From assembly GCF_021341665.1 (NCBI RefSeq), contig NZ_JAJTTH010000001.1, positions 620,001-684,000 of the forward strand: a stretch of 64,000 nt of DNA. The letters run 5' to 3'. How positions within the stretch are numbered: the stretch's first letter is position 1; the number at the start of each line of letters is the position of its first letter. Below the pieces are notes generated by a model. It searched no databases and had not been told where the DNA came from. It saw only the letters and a program-made list of their open reading frames with translations. Source of the stretch: Pseudomonas sp. Au-Pse12 (lineage in GTDB: Bacteria > Pseudomonadota > Gammaproteobacteria > Pseudomonadales > Pseudomonadaceae). Made by a program: the position numbers and the translations under genes. Positions 37,898 to 46,954 of the stretch are shown here, piece after piece.

Positions 37898-38359
37898 GGT
37901 TACCTCGGGTTTACACAGTGCTAGTTGCCGGAAAACGGGGTGCTGCGGGTGAACGGACCGTTCATGGAAAGCGGGGAGGTCTTGCAGTCATCAAGGCGCA
38001 TCCAGTTATTGAGCCAGCGGGGCATTCCATGCAGCAAATCAGTAAAGCCTAGAGTTATGAAAAGTAAAGGTGGATCAAGGTGTTATCTTTGCAACCTGAG
38101 AAAAAACTGCACTCGAACGGTTGATTGTCGGGGGCTGAGATTAAGCGGAAAAATGTGAAACGAATATGAAAAATAAGGTAAAAGTCCGTTTTTCTGCGAG
38201 CCAGACAGCTGGTGTTCAGTTTGTTTCAAAAAATATCCACACACCCGGTCGTCGCGACTTTTGTAACCAGTTTTCAATACAGATTGAAGGGGGCACCGAA
38301 AGTATTTTTTTCACCCCGTTGCGGTGCTACCCGGTGCAACCGCGCCCACTGGAGCGTCC
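37898..38359. promoter_or_regulatory. Divergent region between arnB and the tyrosine recombinase
   Basis: About 460 bases with no supported gene, AT-rich from 38040 to 38330. It should carry the arn promoter. One CTTAAT half-site, as in PmrA boxes, occurs on the minus strand near 38141-38146, but the second half at the proper spacing is missing, so PmrA control is not shown. The last 50 bases before the recombinase contain CGGTGC twice. Nothing else stands out. Confidence 0.4.
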
Positions 38360-39301
38360 ATGACCCTTGCACGCCCTGAGCCGGCCGGCAGTGTTGGCGC
38401 GAGCAACCCGCTGAGCCTGTACCTGCAACGGCTGGCGCCCTCCAGCCAGGCGACCCTGCGTTATGTGCTGCAGGACGCCGCCGACCGCCTGGGGTACGCC
38501 GAACAGAACCTCGACGAGATTGCCTGGCACCTGTTGCAGCCCGAACACGTCACGGCCCTGGTGGCCACCTTGCGCGCGGACGGTTATGCGCCCAACACCT
38601 CCTCGCTGTACGTCAACGCCCTGCGCGGGGTGATGAACGAAGCCTGGCGCGCCAGCCTGATCAGCCAGGACCACCTGCTGAAGATGCGTTCGGTCAAGGC
38701 CATCGGCGGCACGCGGCTGTCTCGCGGGCGCAACCTCAAGCGCGGCCTGATCCATGACCTGATGGCGGCCTGCGCCGCCGACCCGCGGCCCCAGGGCGTG
38801 CGTGACGCGGCGATCATCGCCGTGCTCTATGGCTCGGGCATGCGCAAGTCCGAGTCGGTGAACCTCGACCTCGCCCAGGTGGACTTCAGCGAGCGCAGCC
38901 TGCAGGTACTGGCCAAGGGCAACCGGCAGTTGATCAAGTACGCGCCGACCTGGGCCTTCGACAAGCTCCAGGCCTGGCTGGAGCTGCGCCGTTCACGGTT
39001 GGTCGAGGGCCAGGAAGATGACCGGTTCCTGTTCAACCGCATCCGGCGTGGCGGCCACATCACCCGCGAGCGCATCACCAAGCACGCCATCTACTACATC
39101 GCCCGCCAGCGCGGGGCCGAGGTCGGCGTGCAGATCATGCCCCACGACTTCCGGCGCTCGTTCATCACCCGGGTGATCGAGGAGCATGACCTGTCACTGG
39201 CGCAGAAACTCGCGCACCACAGCAACATCCAGACCACCGCCGCCTATGACCTACGCGACGACAATGAGCGGCGCCGGGCCATCGATCGCTTCGACCTGTA
39301 G
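38360..39301 (+). CDS. Orphan tyrosine recombinase (integrase family)
   Basis: The 313-aa protein has the N-terminal SAM-like core-binding domain and an intact C-terminal catalytic domain: Arg in GSGMRKSES, the lysine strand VLAKGNRQ, HDFRRS (HxxR), the later histidine in LAHHSNIQTT and the nucleophile in TTAAYD. All catalytic residues of the RKHRHY set appear present. There is no phage gene, excisionase, transposon end or tRNA nearby, so it may be a resident XerCD-like or DNA-inversion enzyme. Its target is not apparent. Confidence 0.88.
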   Translation: MTLARPEPAGSVGASNPLSLYLQRLAPSSQATLRYVLQDAADRLGYAEQNLDEIAWHLLQPEHVTALVATLRADGYAPNTSSLYVNALRGVMNEAWRASLISQDHLLKMRSVKAIGGTRLSRGRNLKRGLIHDLMAACAADPRPQGVRDAAIIAVLYGSGMRKSESVNLDLAQVDFSERSLQVLAKGNRQLIKYAPTWAFDKLQAWLELRRSRLVEGQEDDRFLFNRIRRGGHITRERITKHAIYYIARQRGAEVGVQIMPHDFRRSFITRVIEEHDLSLAQKLAHHSNIQTTAAYDLRDDNERRRAIDRFDL

Positions 39302-39313
39302 AGCGCCACAGGC

Positions 39314-39526
39314 TCAGGCTGGGGGCAGGCTCGGTGCGAGTTGCCCGCTGAGCTCCCAGACTTCGAGCATCTTCGCGTACTCGAAGGCGTGGCGCGGATC
39401 GCTCTGCAGCCAGTCCTCGAAGGCCCGGCGCTCGGCCAGGCTGCAATCGGCCTCGCGCAGGCGCATGCACCAGTGCGCGGCCTGCATCATCAGCCGATCC
39501 TCGGCGTGGCGGGCGGTATCAGTCAT
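39314..39526 (-). CDS. Isolated FecR N-terminal (DUF4880-type) domain protein
   Basis: The 70-aa protein matches the cytoplasmic N-terminal domain of FecR-type anti-sigma regulators: AEDRLMMQAAHWCMRLREADCSLAERRAFEDWLQSDPRHAFEYAKM in pattern, including the A..W..RL and F..WL..D..H..AY-like elements. FecR proteins are normally about 320 aa with a membrane helix and a periplasmic domain, both absent here. A strong ribosome site (AAGGAG, seven bases from ATG) argues for real translation. It follows the iron transporter genes on the same strand by 107 bases. No ECF sigma gene is adjacent. Confidence 0.75.
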   Translation of the reverse strand: MTDTARHAEDRLMMQAAHWCMRLREADCSLAERRAFEDWLQSDPRHAFEYAKMLEVWELSGQLAPSLPPA

Positions 39527-39633
39527 CGTTCACTCCTTGTCCAGGGTGGCGCTGGCGACCGTAGCGCAGCGGCGTGTCCCCAGTATCGGCGCAACGGCGG
39601 CGCGCGGTCATGATCGAGGACAGCCTGCGCCGC

Positions 39634-40698
39634 TCAAACGCCTGGGCTGGCGCCCAGTACATGCGCATGCCCCAGGGTACGGATGCGCACCCGGCTGCCG
39701 GGGGCTGGCGCGTGCAGCCCGGAACTGCGCACCGGCAACAGCTGTTCGTGCCCCGCGGCACTGGTCACGCCGATGCTCAGGGTGCAGGTGTTGCCGGCGA
39801 AGTCGCAATCCCTGACCACCCCCGGGCAACTACCGGTAAGATCGCCGTCTTCGACCAGCACTTGCAATTGCTCGGGGCGCAGCATGATCTGCGCCGGGCC
39901 CTTGAGTGATCGGTCGCGGATCGGCACTGGCCCCAGGTCGCATTCGGCCACGCCCTGGTCCAACTGCGCCGGCAGCAGCACGGCGTCGCCAAGAAACAGC
40001 GCGGTCTGGGCGTCCCGTGGATGCTGGTACAGCTCCAGCGGCGCGCCGGCCTGGATCAGCCGGCCCTGGCGCATCACCGCCAGCTGGTCGGCGAAAGACA
40101 GCGCCTCGGCCTGGTCATGGGTGACCAGGATGGTGGTCACTCCGGCCTCGGCCAGGAGTCGCGCCACGGCCTTGCGCATCGACGCCCGCAAGCCGGTGTC
40201 GAGGGCGGAGAACGGCTCGTCCAGCAGCATCAGCCGCGGGCGCTGGGCCAAGGCCCGGGCCAGGGCGACCCGTTGCTGCTGGCCGCCGGAAAGCTCATGC
40301 GGCCAGCGCGCCGCCATGTGTTGTTCCAGGGCCACCATGTCGAGCAGCTCGGCAATCCGCTGCTGCTTGTCTGGCCCCGTACCGGCCAGGCCGAAGCCGA
40401 TGTTGGCGGCCACGCTGAGGTGCGGAAACAGTGCGCCGTCCTGCGGCACATAGCCGATCAGGCGCCGATGGGCCGGCACCGCCCCCTGGTCGTCCACCAG
40501 CACCTGGCCATTGAGGGTGATGCGCCCGCGGTCGGGGTATTCAAAGCCGGCGATCATCCGCAGCAAGGTGGTCTTGCCGGAACCCGAGGGGCCGACAATC
40601 GCCGTGCGGCTGCCAGCCGGCACGCTGAGGCTGATGTCCTGCACCGCCGGGGCGCCGCCGAAGGATTTGTGCACTGCGTGAAGTTCGAGAGCGTTCAT
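39634..40698 (-). CDS. fbpC: Ferric iron ABC transporter ATP-binding protein
   Basis: The 354-aa ATPase has Walker [10 protein letters not shown], signature [15 protein letters not shown], Walker [13 protein letters not shown] and the switch histidine in VTHDQ. A C-terminal OB-type regulatory domain (TOBE) from about residue 245 is typical of Fe3+/polyamine/sulphate importers. It overlaps the permease gene by four bases and ends the fbpABC set. Confidence 0.88.
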   Translation of the reverse strand: MNALELHAVHKSFGGAPAVQDISLSVPAGSRTAIVGPSGSGKTTLLRMIAGFEYPDRGRITLNGQVLVDDQGAVPAHRRLIGYVPQDGALFPHLSVAANIGFGLAGTGPDKQQRIAELLDMVALEQHMAARWPHELSGGQQQRVALARALAQRPRLMLLDEPFSALDTGLRASMRKAVARLLAEAGVTTILVTHDQAEALSFADQLAVMRQGRLIQAGAPLELYQHPRDAQTALFLGDAVLLPAQLDQGVAECDLGPVPIRDRSLKGPAQIMLRPEQLQVLVEDGDLTGSCPGVVRDCDFAGNTCTLSIGVTSAAGHEQLLPVRSSGLHAPAPGSRVRIRTLGHAHVLGASPGV

Positions 40699-42305
40699 CG
40701 GCCCGCCGTACGTCTGGATTGGTGATAGAGGAGGCCGGTCAACGGCAGGGACAGCAGGATCATGATCAAGGCGTAGGGCGCCGCCGCCGCGTAGTCGATT
40801 TCGCTGGTCCTGGCCCAGAAGCCGGTGGCCAGGGTCCGGGTGCCATTGGGCGCCAGCAGCAGGGTGGCGGTCAGTTCATTGCTGATGGCCAGGAACACCA
40901 GCGCCGCGCCGGCCGCGGCACCCGGCGCGGCCAGGCGCAAGGTGACCCGCCACAGGGCCTGGAGCGGCGTGCGCCCCAGGCTGCGGGCGATGTTCTCCAG
41001 TTCCACCGGGGCCTGGGCGATGCCGGCGCGCAGGCTGACCAGGGCCCGAGGCAGGAACATCAGCAGGTAGGCCAGCAGCACGGTCATGCTGGTCTGGTAG
41101 ATCGGCCGGGCGAATTTCACGGTGACCGTCACCAGGGCCAGGGCGACAACGATGCCGGGCAGGGAACTGGTGATGTAGTTGCAGCTTTCCAGGACCCGTA
41201 ACAGGCGCCCGGGAGCGCGGATCGACAGCCAGGCCACGGGAATCGCCGCGCAGGTGGTCAGCAGCGCGCCCAGGCTTGCCAGCATCAGGGTCTGCTGCAG
41301 GCTGGGCAGCAGCTCCGGTACTTGCCAGACCTCAAGACCGCCGGCCCGCAACCAGTTGCCCAGGGTCAGCAGCGGCACGCCGAGGGCCAGCACGCTGGTC
41401 AGCACCGGCAGGCACAGGGCGCCTGCCCGCGCCGCACCGCGCAAGGCCTGGATGCGTTGCGCGCGTGGGCTGCCGGAGCCGACCCGGGCGTAGCGCGCCT
41501 GGCCCCGGCTGGCCGACTCCGCCAGCAGCAGCGCCAGGCAGCAGAGCACCAGTACGCTCGCCAGCATGTTGGCCGCCGGGCCGTTGTAGGTGGACTGGAA
41601 CTGGTCGTAGATGGCCGTGGTGAAGGTATCGAAACGGATCATCGCGTACAGGCCGTATTCGGCCAGCAGATGCAGGCCCACCAGCAAGGCACCGCCGCCC
41701 AGCGCCAGGCGCAATTGCGGCAGCACCACCCGCAGGAACAGCGCGCGAGGCCTGAGCCCCATGGATTCGGCGACGTCTTCGAGGGCCGGGTCGAGCCGGC
41801 GCAGCGTGGCTGACACCGGCAGGTAGACAAACGGGAAATAGGCGATCACCGACACCAGCACCGCCGCCGGCAAGCCGTGCAGCGCGGGCGCCAGGCTGAC
41901 CCAGGCATAGCTGTGGACGAACGCCGGCACCGCCAGCGGCGCCACGGCCAGCAGCGACCAGACACGCCGCCCCGGCAGGTCGCTGCGCTCGGTCAACCAG
42001 GCCAGCGCCACCCCCAGCAGCAGGCACAACGGCAGCGTCAACACCAGCAGCAACAGGGTATTGCCGAGCAGCTCCGCGACCCGTGGTCGCAGCAGCAGTT
42101 GGCCAATGGTTGCCCAGCCGGTCTGGATCGAGATGCCGACCACAAACCCCAGCGGCAACAGGGCCAGAAGCGACACCAGCAGCGCCGCGCCGAGCAGCCA
42201 GGGCGGCGTGCGCCGGCCCCGGCGGTGGCGACGATAGCCACTGCAGGTCGCAGCGGCGACCCTGGTCATTTCGGCGACGGGCGCGCGTGACAGATCGTCG
42301 GCCAT
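40695..42305 (-). CDS. fbpB: Ferric iron ABC transporter permease, fused two-domain
   Basis: The 536-aa protein contains two permease halves in one chain, about 12 membrane segments in total, with coupling loops [21 protein letters not shown] in the first half and [21 protein letters not shown] in the second. Such duplication is characteristic of FbpB/ThiP-type importers. It starts four bases after the binding-protein gene. Confidence 0.9.
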   Translation of the reverse strand: MADDLSRAPVAEMTRVAAATCSGYRRHRRGRRTPPWLLGAALLVSLLALLPLGFVVGISIQTGWATIGQLLLRPRVAELLGNTLLLLVLTLPLCLLLGVALAWLTERSDLPGRRVWSLLAVAPLAVPAFVHSYAWVSLAPALHGLPAAVLVSVIAYFPFVYLPVSATLRRLDPALEDVAESMGLRPRALFLRVVLPQLRLALGGGALLVGLHLLAEYGLYAMIRFDTFTTAIYDQFQSTYNGPAANMLASVLVLCCLALLLAESASRGQARYARVGSGSPRAQRIQALRGAARAGALCLPVLTSVLALGVPLLTLGNWLRAGGLEVWQVPELLPSLQQTLMLASLGALLTTCAAIPVAWLSIRAPGRLLRVLESCNYITSSLPGIVVALALVTVTVKFARPIYQTSMTVLLAYLLMFLPRALVSLRAGIAQAPVELENIARSLGRTPLQALWRVTLRLAAPGAAAGAALVFLAISNELTATLLLAPNGTRTLATGFWARTSEIDYAAAAPYALIMILLSLPLTGLLYHQSRRTAGR

Positions 42306-42309
42306 GGGC

Positions 42310-43323
42310 TTACAGAAGACCGGCCTGGGTCATCAGGTCCACGGCGTGCTTGCTGTTGAGCTTGGCGGCGTCGACTTTGGGCGCATCGAGCTCGGCCAGG
42401 GGCACCAGTTTGGGATTGGACTGCGCGCCCAGGCCCACCGCGTATTCGAACGAGTTGCCGTTCTTCAGCACTTCCTGGCCCTTGGCGCTGGTGATCCACT
42501 TGATGAAGGCCTGGGCCTGCTCCTGGTGCTTGCTGGAGGCCAGCACCGCACCGCCGGAAAGGCTGACGAACGCCCCCGGATCCTGATGCTTGAAGTAGTG
42601 CAGGGCGGTGTTCTTGCTGTTTTCCCCGGTCTTGGACTGGTCGACGAAGCTGTAGTAGTGGTAGATCACGCCACTGTCCACCTGGCCGGCATTGACCGCC
42701 TTGAGCACCGCGCTGTTGCCGCGGTAGACGCTGGCGTTGGCCTTCATGCCCTTGAGCCACTCCAGGGTCGCGGCTTCACCTTTGAGTTCCAGTACGGCAC
42801 TGACAATGGCCTGGAAGTCGGCGCCAGCGGGCGACGCGGCCCAGCGGCCTTTCCAGGCCGGGTTCGCAAGATCGAGCAGGGACTTGGGCAGGTCGGCCGG
42901 CTGCAGCTTGGCCGGGTTGTAGACGAACACCGTGGAGCGCGCGGCGATGCCCACCCAGTTGCCGTTAGTCGGACGATAGGCGGCTGCCACCTGCTCCAGG
43001 GTCGCTGGCGCCACCTTGGCGAACAGCCCTGCGTGGTCCACCAGGGCCATGGCGGGGGAGTTTTCGGTCAGGAACACATCCGCTGGCGAGGCTTGGCCTT
43101 CCTGCACCAGTTGGTTGCCCATTTCGCTGTCATCACCGTTGCGCAGGGTGACCTTGATCCCGGTGTCCCGGGTGAAGCCTTCGACCCAGGCCTTGGTCAG
43201 GCCTTCGTGCTGGGCGTTGTACACCAGGATGCCGTCGGCGTCGGCCGCGTAGGCATGGCCGGCGGTCAGCAAGGCGCCAACCAGCAGGCTGACGGAAAAG
43301 TACGAGGGAATACGTAGGGTCAT
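42310..43323 (-). CDS. fbpA: Periplasmic ferric iron-binding protein
   Basis: The 337-aa precursor has a signal peptide ending [18 protein letters not shown]. Family features are [15 protein letters not shown], the tandem tyrosines in IYHYYSF that bind Fe3+ in FbpA proteins, and FEYAVG near the end. It would capture free ferric iron, perhaps after xenosiderophore release. The ATG at 43323 is used; a longer frame exists upstream but lacks a signal peptide at its start. Confidence 0.9.
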   Translation of the reverse strand: MTLRIPSYFSVSLLVGALLTAGHAYAADADGILVYNAQHEGLTKAWVEGFTRDTGIKVTLRNGDDSEMGNQLVQEGQASPADVFLTENSPAMALVDHAGLFAKVAPATLEQVAAAYRPTNGNWVGIAARSTVFVYNPAKLQPADLPKSLLDLANPAWKGRWAASPAGADFQAIVSAVLELKGEAATLEWLKGMKANASVYRGNSAVLKAVNAGQVDSGVIYHYYSFVDQSKTGENSKNTALHYFKHQDPGAFVSLSGGAVLASSKHQEQAQAFIKWITSAKGQEVLKNGNSFEYAVGLGAQSNPKLVPLAELDAPKVDAAKLNSKHAVDLMTQAGLL

Positions 43324-43391
43324 GGTCAAGGCCGCTCCTGCGGTGGTTTCTGGAGGTATCCGGCCCACCGCAAACAATCGGCGGCAAGCTG

Positions 43392-43410
43392 AACAATAGG
43401 AATCATTTGC
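43392..43410 (-). promoter_or_regulatory. Possible Fur box upstream of fbpA
   Basis: On the minus strand GCAAATGATTCCTATTGTT agrees with the 19-bp Fur consensus at about 12 positions and includes the strong AATGAT core. It lies about 70 bases before the fbpA ATG. It overlaps a perfect 12-bp palindrome, CATTTGCAAATG, at 43404-43415. Control by Fur would fit an iron importer. Confidence 0.45.
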
Positions 43411-43563
43411 AAATGAAAGTGCGCGCAATGTAGAGCGGCAAACGAGAAAAAATCGTCAAATTTATGGTGAATTCCCGTCATGGCCATACGCTTTGACTGA
43501 CGCCGGGCTCAGCGCCGGCCCCGAGTCTGTGATGCACTCGACAGCGTGCGCCTCGGCTTGCTT

Positions 43564-43609
43564 TATAATCGCCGCGCGAAAACCGCAGTAAATGGAATTG
43601 ACCGGTCAA
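43564..43609 (+). promoter_or_regulatory. Promoter -10 box and 12-bp palindromic operator of the effector gene
   Basis: TATAAT occurs at 43564-43569; the -35 region is poor. Between it and the GTG start lies the perfect palindrome TTGACCGGTCAA (43598-43609), 14 bases before the start codon and close to the ribosome site, a position where a bound protein would block transcription or early elongation. Confidence 0.45.
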
Positions 43610-43623
43610 CCGAGGGAATCAAC

Positions 43624-44079
43624 GTGAGCGCCAAACTCTGCAACAACATCAGTGCCGTGACCTTTGTCAGCAAGTACAAGGTGGTGTGCCAGCCCATTGC
43701 CGACCAACTGAACCTGCCGGTGGAGAACCTGCTGGGCCTGGCCGCTCAGGAGAGCCAGTACGGCACCGGGCGGATAGCCCGGGAACTGAACAACTATTTC
43801 TCCATGCACGCACCGGCACCGCTGCAAATCGGCGCCGAGGCGCCCCTGGGCAATGCCAGCATCAAGGTGGCCAAGTTCGACTCTTTCCAGAAATCCGCGC
43901 AATCCTTTGCCACCAGCTTTGGCGCGGCGGTGCGCGGCCAGCGCGAGCCGATGGCGTTCGCCCAGGCACTGGTGCGCAGCGGCTACAACACCGGCAACGC
44001 CAAGACCGGCGGCCGGGACGGCTTCGCCCAGTACCTGGCGGACATCATCATCGCAGTCAGAGGGCGCATGGCGTGCTGA
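43624..44079 (+). CDS. Glucosaminidase-like T6SS effector candidate (Tge2-like)
   Basis: The 151-aa protein has no signal peptide and consists of a single peptidoglycan glycosidase-like domain. ENLLGLAAQESQYGTGR carries the candidate catalytic Glu43, followed by NNYFSMH, as in GH73-type N-acetylglucosaminidases (NN.FG). Cysteines 6, 22 and 151 could pair after export. It is followed, with overlap, by a lipoprotein gene. This arrangement and size recall the P. protegens T6SS pair Tge2/Tgi2, whose effector structure is GH73-like; identity is from memory. GTG start with GAGGGA six bases upstream. No T6SS core gene is in the window. Confidence 0.7.
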   Translation: MSAKLCNNISAVTFVSKYKVVCQPIADQLNLPVENLLGLAAQESQYGTGRIARELNNYFSMHAPAPLQIGAEAPLGNASIKVAKFDSFQKSAQSFATSFGAAVRGQREPMAFAQALVRSGYNTGNAKTGGRDGFAQYLADIIIAVRGRMAC

Positions 44080-44543
44080 AACTAAAAAGCCCTTCCTGGC
44101 TGCTCGGCCTGGCCCTGGCCGGCAGCACCCTGGTGGCCTGCGCCAGCGATGCCTTGCAGCCGGCACAGATCAAAGCCAGCGGCCTGACCCGCGAACAAGC
44201 AGAACGGGTGCTGCGAGTGGCCCTCAAGCACCAGGACTATCAGCTGCAGCGGCCTGGCGTGTTCATCGACGGTGACCTGCAGGACGAGAACGGCCAGCCG
44301 CCGCACCCCGGGTACTACGATTTCAGCCTGGGCTACAACGACCCCAAGGCCGGCGCCACCGAATACTGGGGCTTGTTCTCGGTCAGCCTGAACACCGGCG
44401 ACACCTGGGAAATCAACAGTTGCAAACGCCTCGATGGCGCCGAACTGCGGGCCTTGCAGCGGCGGGTGATGGCGCGCACCGGCAAGACCCTGGCGGATGA
44501 AAAAGTCCAGCGCCAGGGCCTGGGTTGCGAGGAGGAGCCTTAG
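44073..44543 (+). CDS. Lipoprotein immunity candidate (Tgi2-like)
   Basis: The 156-aa precursor has a lipobox LVAC (Cys23), so it should be lipidated and periplasm-facing. The mature domain is small and mixed alpha/beta, with acidic and aromatic patches (GYYDFSLGYNDPKAG, YWGLFSVSLNTGDTWEINSC) of the kind that plug enzyme active sites. GTG start at 44073 overlaps the effector gene by seven bases, with GAGGG upstream. A periplasmic location fits protection against a peptidoglycan glycosidase delivered by sister cells. Confidence 0.68.
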   Translation: MLKLKSPSWLLGLALAGSTLVACASDALQPAQIKASGLTREQAERVLRVALKHQDYQLQRPGVFIDGDLQDENGQPPHPGYYDFSLGYNDPKAGATEYWGLFSVSLNTGDTWEINSCKRLDGAELRALQRRVMARTGKTLADEKVQRQGLGCEEEP

Positions 44544-44576
44544 GCCTGAAACCCGGGCTGGCGGCGCGCAGCATTA

Positions 44577-44737
44577 TCAGGCCAGTTGCAACAGGGTGAA
44601 GTAGGCCGCGGTGCCCAGGGCCGCTGTGCTGATCAGGCCCAGGGTATTGCTCAAGGCCAGCCCCCGACGAGCAGCCCCACCAGCGCCACTTCCAGCAGCG
44701 ACCAGCCGGCGCGCGCCGCCCGTACGCCAAACAGCAT
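44577..44737 (-). pseudogene. Small two-helix membrane ORF split by a G-tract frameshift
   Basis: From the ATG at 44737 the frame reads MLFGVRAARAGWSLLEVALV and stops after 28 codons at 44651. One extra G in the run at 44661-44665 (five Gs on this strand) would continue it as LALSNTLGLISTAALGTAAY and on to a stop at 44577, a 53-aa protein with two membrane helices. It starts three bases past the aldehyde dehydrogenase stop. It may be a sequencing error, a real disruption or a phase-variable tract. Confidence 0.45.
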
Positions 44738-44739
44738 GC

Positions 44740-46209
44740 TCACCGGGACAACGCTTGCCTGGCAGGCCGTGCGGCGTGGCCGAGCAGCAGGCGCTTGCGC
44801 CGCCGGAACCCGTCCAGCGCCTCCGGCGACAGGTCGCCGGCCAACCGCGATAGGGTCCAGTGGTGTTCGCTGTCGGGGTGGTTGGCCAGCGGGGCCGGGT
44901 TGATCCGCACCCGCGCGCTCAGCAGCCGTTGCGCCAGCAGCAAGGCGGGCGCCGGGTCGTTGGCGAACAGGGTCACCTCGAAGCTTGTCGGGCAATCGTT
45001 GGCCAGTTGCACGGCGGCGCCAAGATCGCTGGCCCGGCGGATGATCGCCACCGGGCCCAGGCACTCTTCCTCAGTGATGGCCATGTCGTCGTCGACTTCA
45101 TCGAGGATCACCGGCACCAGCGAACCGCCGGGCAGCGCGGCATCGAGCACCTGTTCGCCAGCCAGCAGCCTGGCGCCCTTGGCCAGGGCGTCACGCACCA
45201 GCCGTCGGAGCTTGTGCCGCGCCGCGTCGCTGATCAGCGGCGCCACGGAAGTCGCCGCGCTGTGGCCCGAGTACAGCGCGTGGGTGTGTTCGATGAACTG
45301 GCGGACGAACGGGTCATGGACCCGCGCGTCGACGAAAAAATACTGGATCGACAAACAACTCTGGCCGCTGCGGCTGAAGGCCGCGCGGGCTGCGCAAGCG
45401 GCGGCGAGCGCCAGGTCGGCGTCCTCGGCAACGATCATCGCGCCGCGACCGGCGCTCTCGATCACGCAGGGCTTGAGCAGTTCGGCGCAGGTCACCGCCA
45501 CCGCGCTGGCCGCGCCGGCACTGCCGGTGAAGGCCACGGCGTGGGTGCCGCAGGACTGCAACAGCCACTGCCCGGTGGTGGCGTCCCCGGGGATGCACGA
45601 CACCAGCCCCGCCGGCAGGCACGCGAAGTGCTGCATGAAGGCCAGGGTCGACAGGCTGGCGTTCGGCGCCGGTTTGACCAGGCAACTGTTGCCCGCCGCC
45701 AAGGCCGCGGCCACGCTTTGCCCGAGCAGGGCAATGCCCAGGGTGAACGGCAGGATATGCACGCTGACCCCATAGGGTTCATACCGCAGCTGGCACGACG
45801 CGGAGTCGGCCGGGGCGGAGCCCGGGGCCAGGCGATCGAGCAGTTTCGCGCAGTAGCGCAACAGCGCAGCGCAGTGATCCAGCTCGGCCCGGGCCTCGGC
45901 CGCGGACAGCGCCAGTTCCCGAGTCATCTGCCCGACGATCTGCCGGTTCAACGCGCTGTCGGCGGCGATGCTGTCCGCCAGTTGCTGCATCAGCGCCTGG
46001 CGCTGCTGCGCGTCCAGCAGGCGCCACAGGGTGTGGGCGACGTTGGCTGCCGCCACCGCGGTGTGCACATCGTCCTTGGTGCAGCACGGGTTCAGCCCGA
46101 TCGGCTCGCCGGTGGCCGGGTTGAACACCGGGTGCGGGGCATCGCCGGACGCCGGCAGGTACAGCGGGTTGATATAGAACTGCGGGTTCCAGGGTTGAAA
46201 ACCGTGCAT
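44740..46209 (-). CDS. Aldehyde dehydrogenase family protein
   Basis: The 489-aa NAD(P)-dependent enzyme has the general base Glu251 in VIESAGRG (usually LELGGK), the nucleophile Cys285 in SRSGQSCLS, and the VKPAPNASLST cofactor region. The glycine-rich motif is AFTGSAGAASAV (family form FTGS..VG). These changes are unusual but catalytic residues are kept. Substrate unknown. ATG at 46209 follows AAGGGA at seven bases. The PagP-like gene lies 137 bases upstream on the same strand. Confidence 0.85.
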   Translation of the reverse strand: MHGFQPWNPQFYINPLYLPASGDAPHPVFNPATGEPIGLNPCCTKDDVHTAVAAANVAHTLWRLLDAQQRQALMQQLADSIAADSALNRQIVGQMTRELALSAAEARAELDHCAALLRYCAKLLDRLAPGSAPADSASCQLRYEPYGVSVHILPFTLGIALLGQSVAAALAAGNSCLVKPAPNASLSTLAFMQHFACLPAGLVSCIPGDATTGQWLLQSCGTHAVAFTGSAGAASAVAVTCAELLKPCVIESAGRGAMIVAEDADLALAAACAARAAFSRSGQSCLSIQYFFVDARVHDPFVRQFIEHTHALYSGHSAATSVAPLISDAARHKLRRLVRDALAKGARLLAGEQVLDAALPGGSLVPVILDEVDDDMAITEEECLGPVAIIRRASDLGAAVQLANDCPTSFEVTLFANDPAPALLLAQRLLSARVRINPAPLANHPDSEHHWTLSRLAGDLSPEALDGFRRRKRLLLGHAARPARQALSR

Positions 46210-46346
46210 TGGAAGATCCCTTTCCAGGTGTGCCGGGACCGGCAACGATGGCCACGCCGGACCACCGCGGCGCGGTGGTCATTCAGCGGCGAGTCTAGGA
46301 AAGGGGAGTAGCAGCGTCTTGTACGATTGTGCGCGTTGCCGTGGCC

Positions 46347-46862
46347 TCAGAGGCGGTAGCCGACGTTGACCATCACCGCCGCCGCGCCAAGCACCACCAG
46401 CTCCGCGGCGACCGGGCCGTAATGCGCGCCCACCGCGGGAATCAGCACCGGGGCCACGCCAAAGTGGTTCAGCGGGATCTTGTCCTTGTACTCGCCCTTG
46501 TAGCCTTCGATCAGGCCGCCGCTGAGCTTGGCGTAGACCGGCCAGTCGGGGTTTTCCCAGGCCTTGCCGACATAGGCGTAGTAGGAGCGCTGGGAGAATG
46601 AATTGCGGAAGGTGCTCACGCCCCACAACTGGCCGTCGGCGTAATTGCGCTCCAGGCCGATCAGGTCCTGGTGGTTGTTGTGGTCGGGGTCGTTGCTCCA
46701 GTGGTTGGTGTACACGCTGGTCTGCACCACCCAGAAGTCCTGTTGCTGATCGGCCTGGGCGCTGCCGACGGCACCGAGCAGCAGGGCCGCCGCGAAGGCT
46801 TTCAGCGCGTGGCGCGGGGGCGTGGACTGGCGGGTGGCCCGGGCTTGAAACATGGAGATCAT
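46347..46862 (-). CDS. PagP-like outer-membrane beta-barrel protein
   Basis: The 171-aa precursor has a signal peptide ending SAQA-DQQQ (about residue 37). The mature part reads as a small eight-strand barrel and aligns by eye with the lipid A palmitoyltransferase PagP: TNHWS (His54) against the catalytic-histidine strand, TFRNSFSQ (serines 88/90) against FKDSW, and GVAPVLIPAVGAHYGPV against PLPVLLPLASVGYGPV. Pseudomonas PagP is known to be divergent. If correct it adds palmitate to lipid A; other small barrels cannot be excluded. ATG at 46862 follows AGGGA. Confidence 0.55.
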   Translation of the reverse strand: MISMFQARATRQSTPPRHALKAFAAALLLGAVGSAQADQQQDFWVVQTSVYTNHWSNDPDHNNHQDLIGLERNYADGQLWGVSTFRNSFSQRSYYAYVGKAWENPDWPVYAKLSGGLIEGYKGEYKDKIPLNHFGVAPVLIPAVGAHYGPVAAELVVLGAAAVMVNVGYRL

Positions 46863-46954
46863 CGTCTTTCCCTGCCATACGGCAGTTGCGCCCCCTCGGA
46901 AATCAAGGGGGGGAGGGGGCGGCGAAACTACCACCTGGGCCTTGGACCGATCAA

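Noticed and set aside
38135-38160. PmrA box for the arn operon
   Set aside because: Only one CTTAAT half-site is found; the second half at five-base spacing is missing, so it is mentioned only in the region note.
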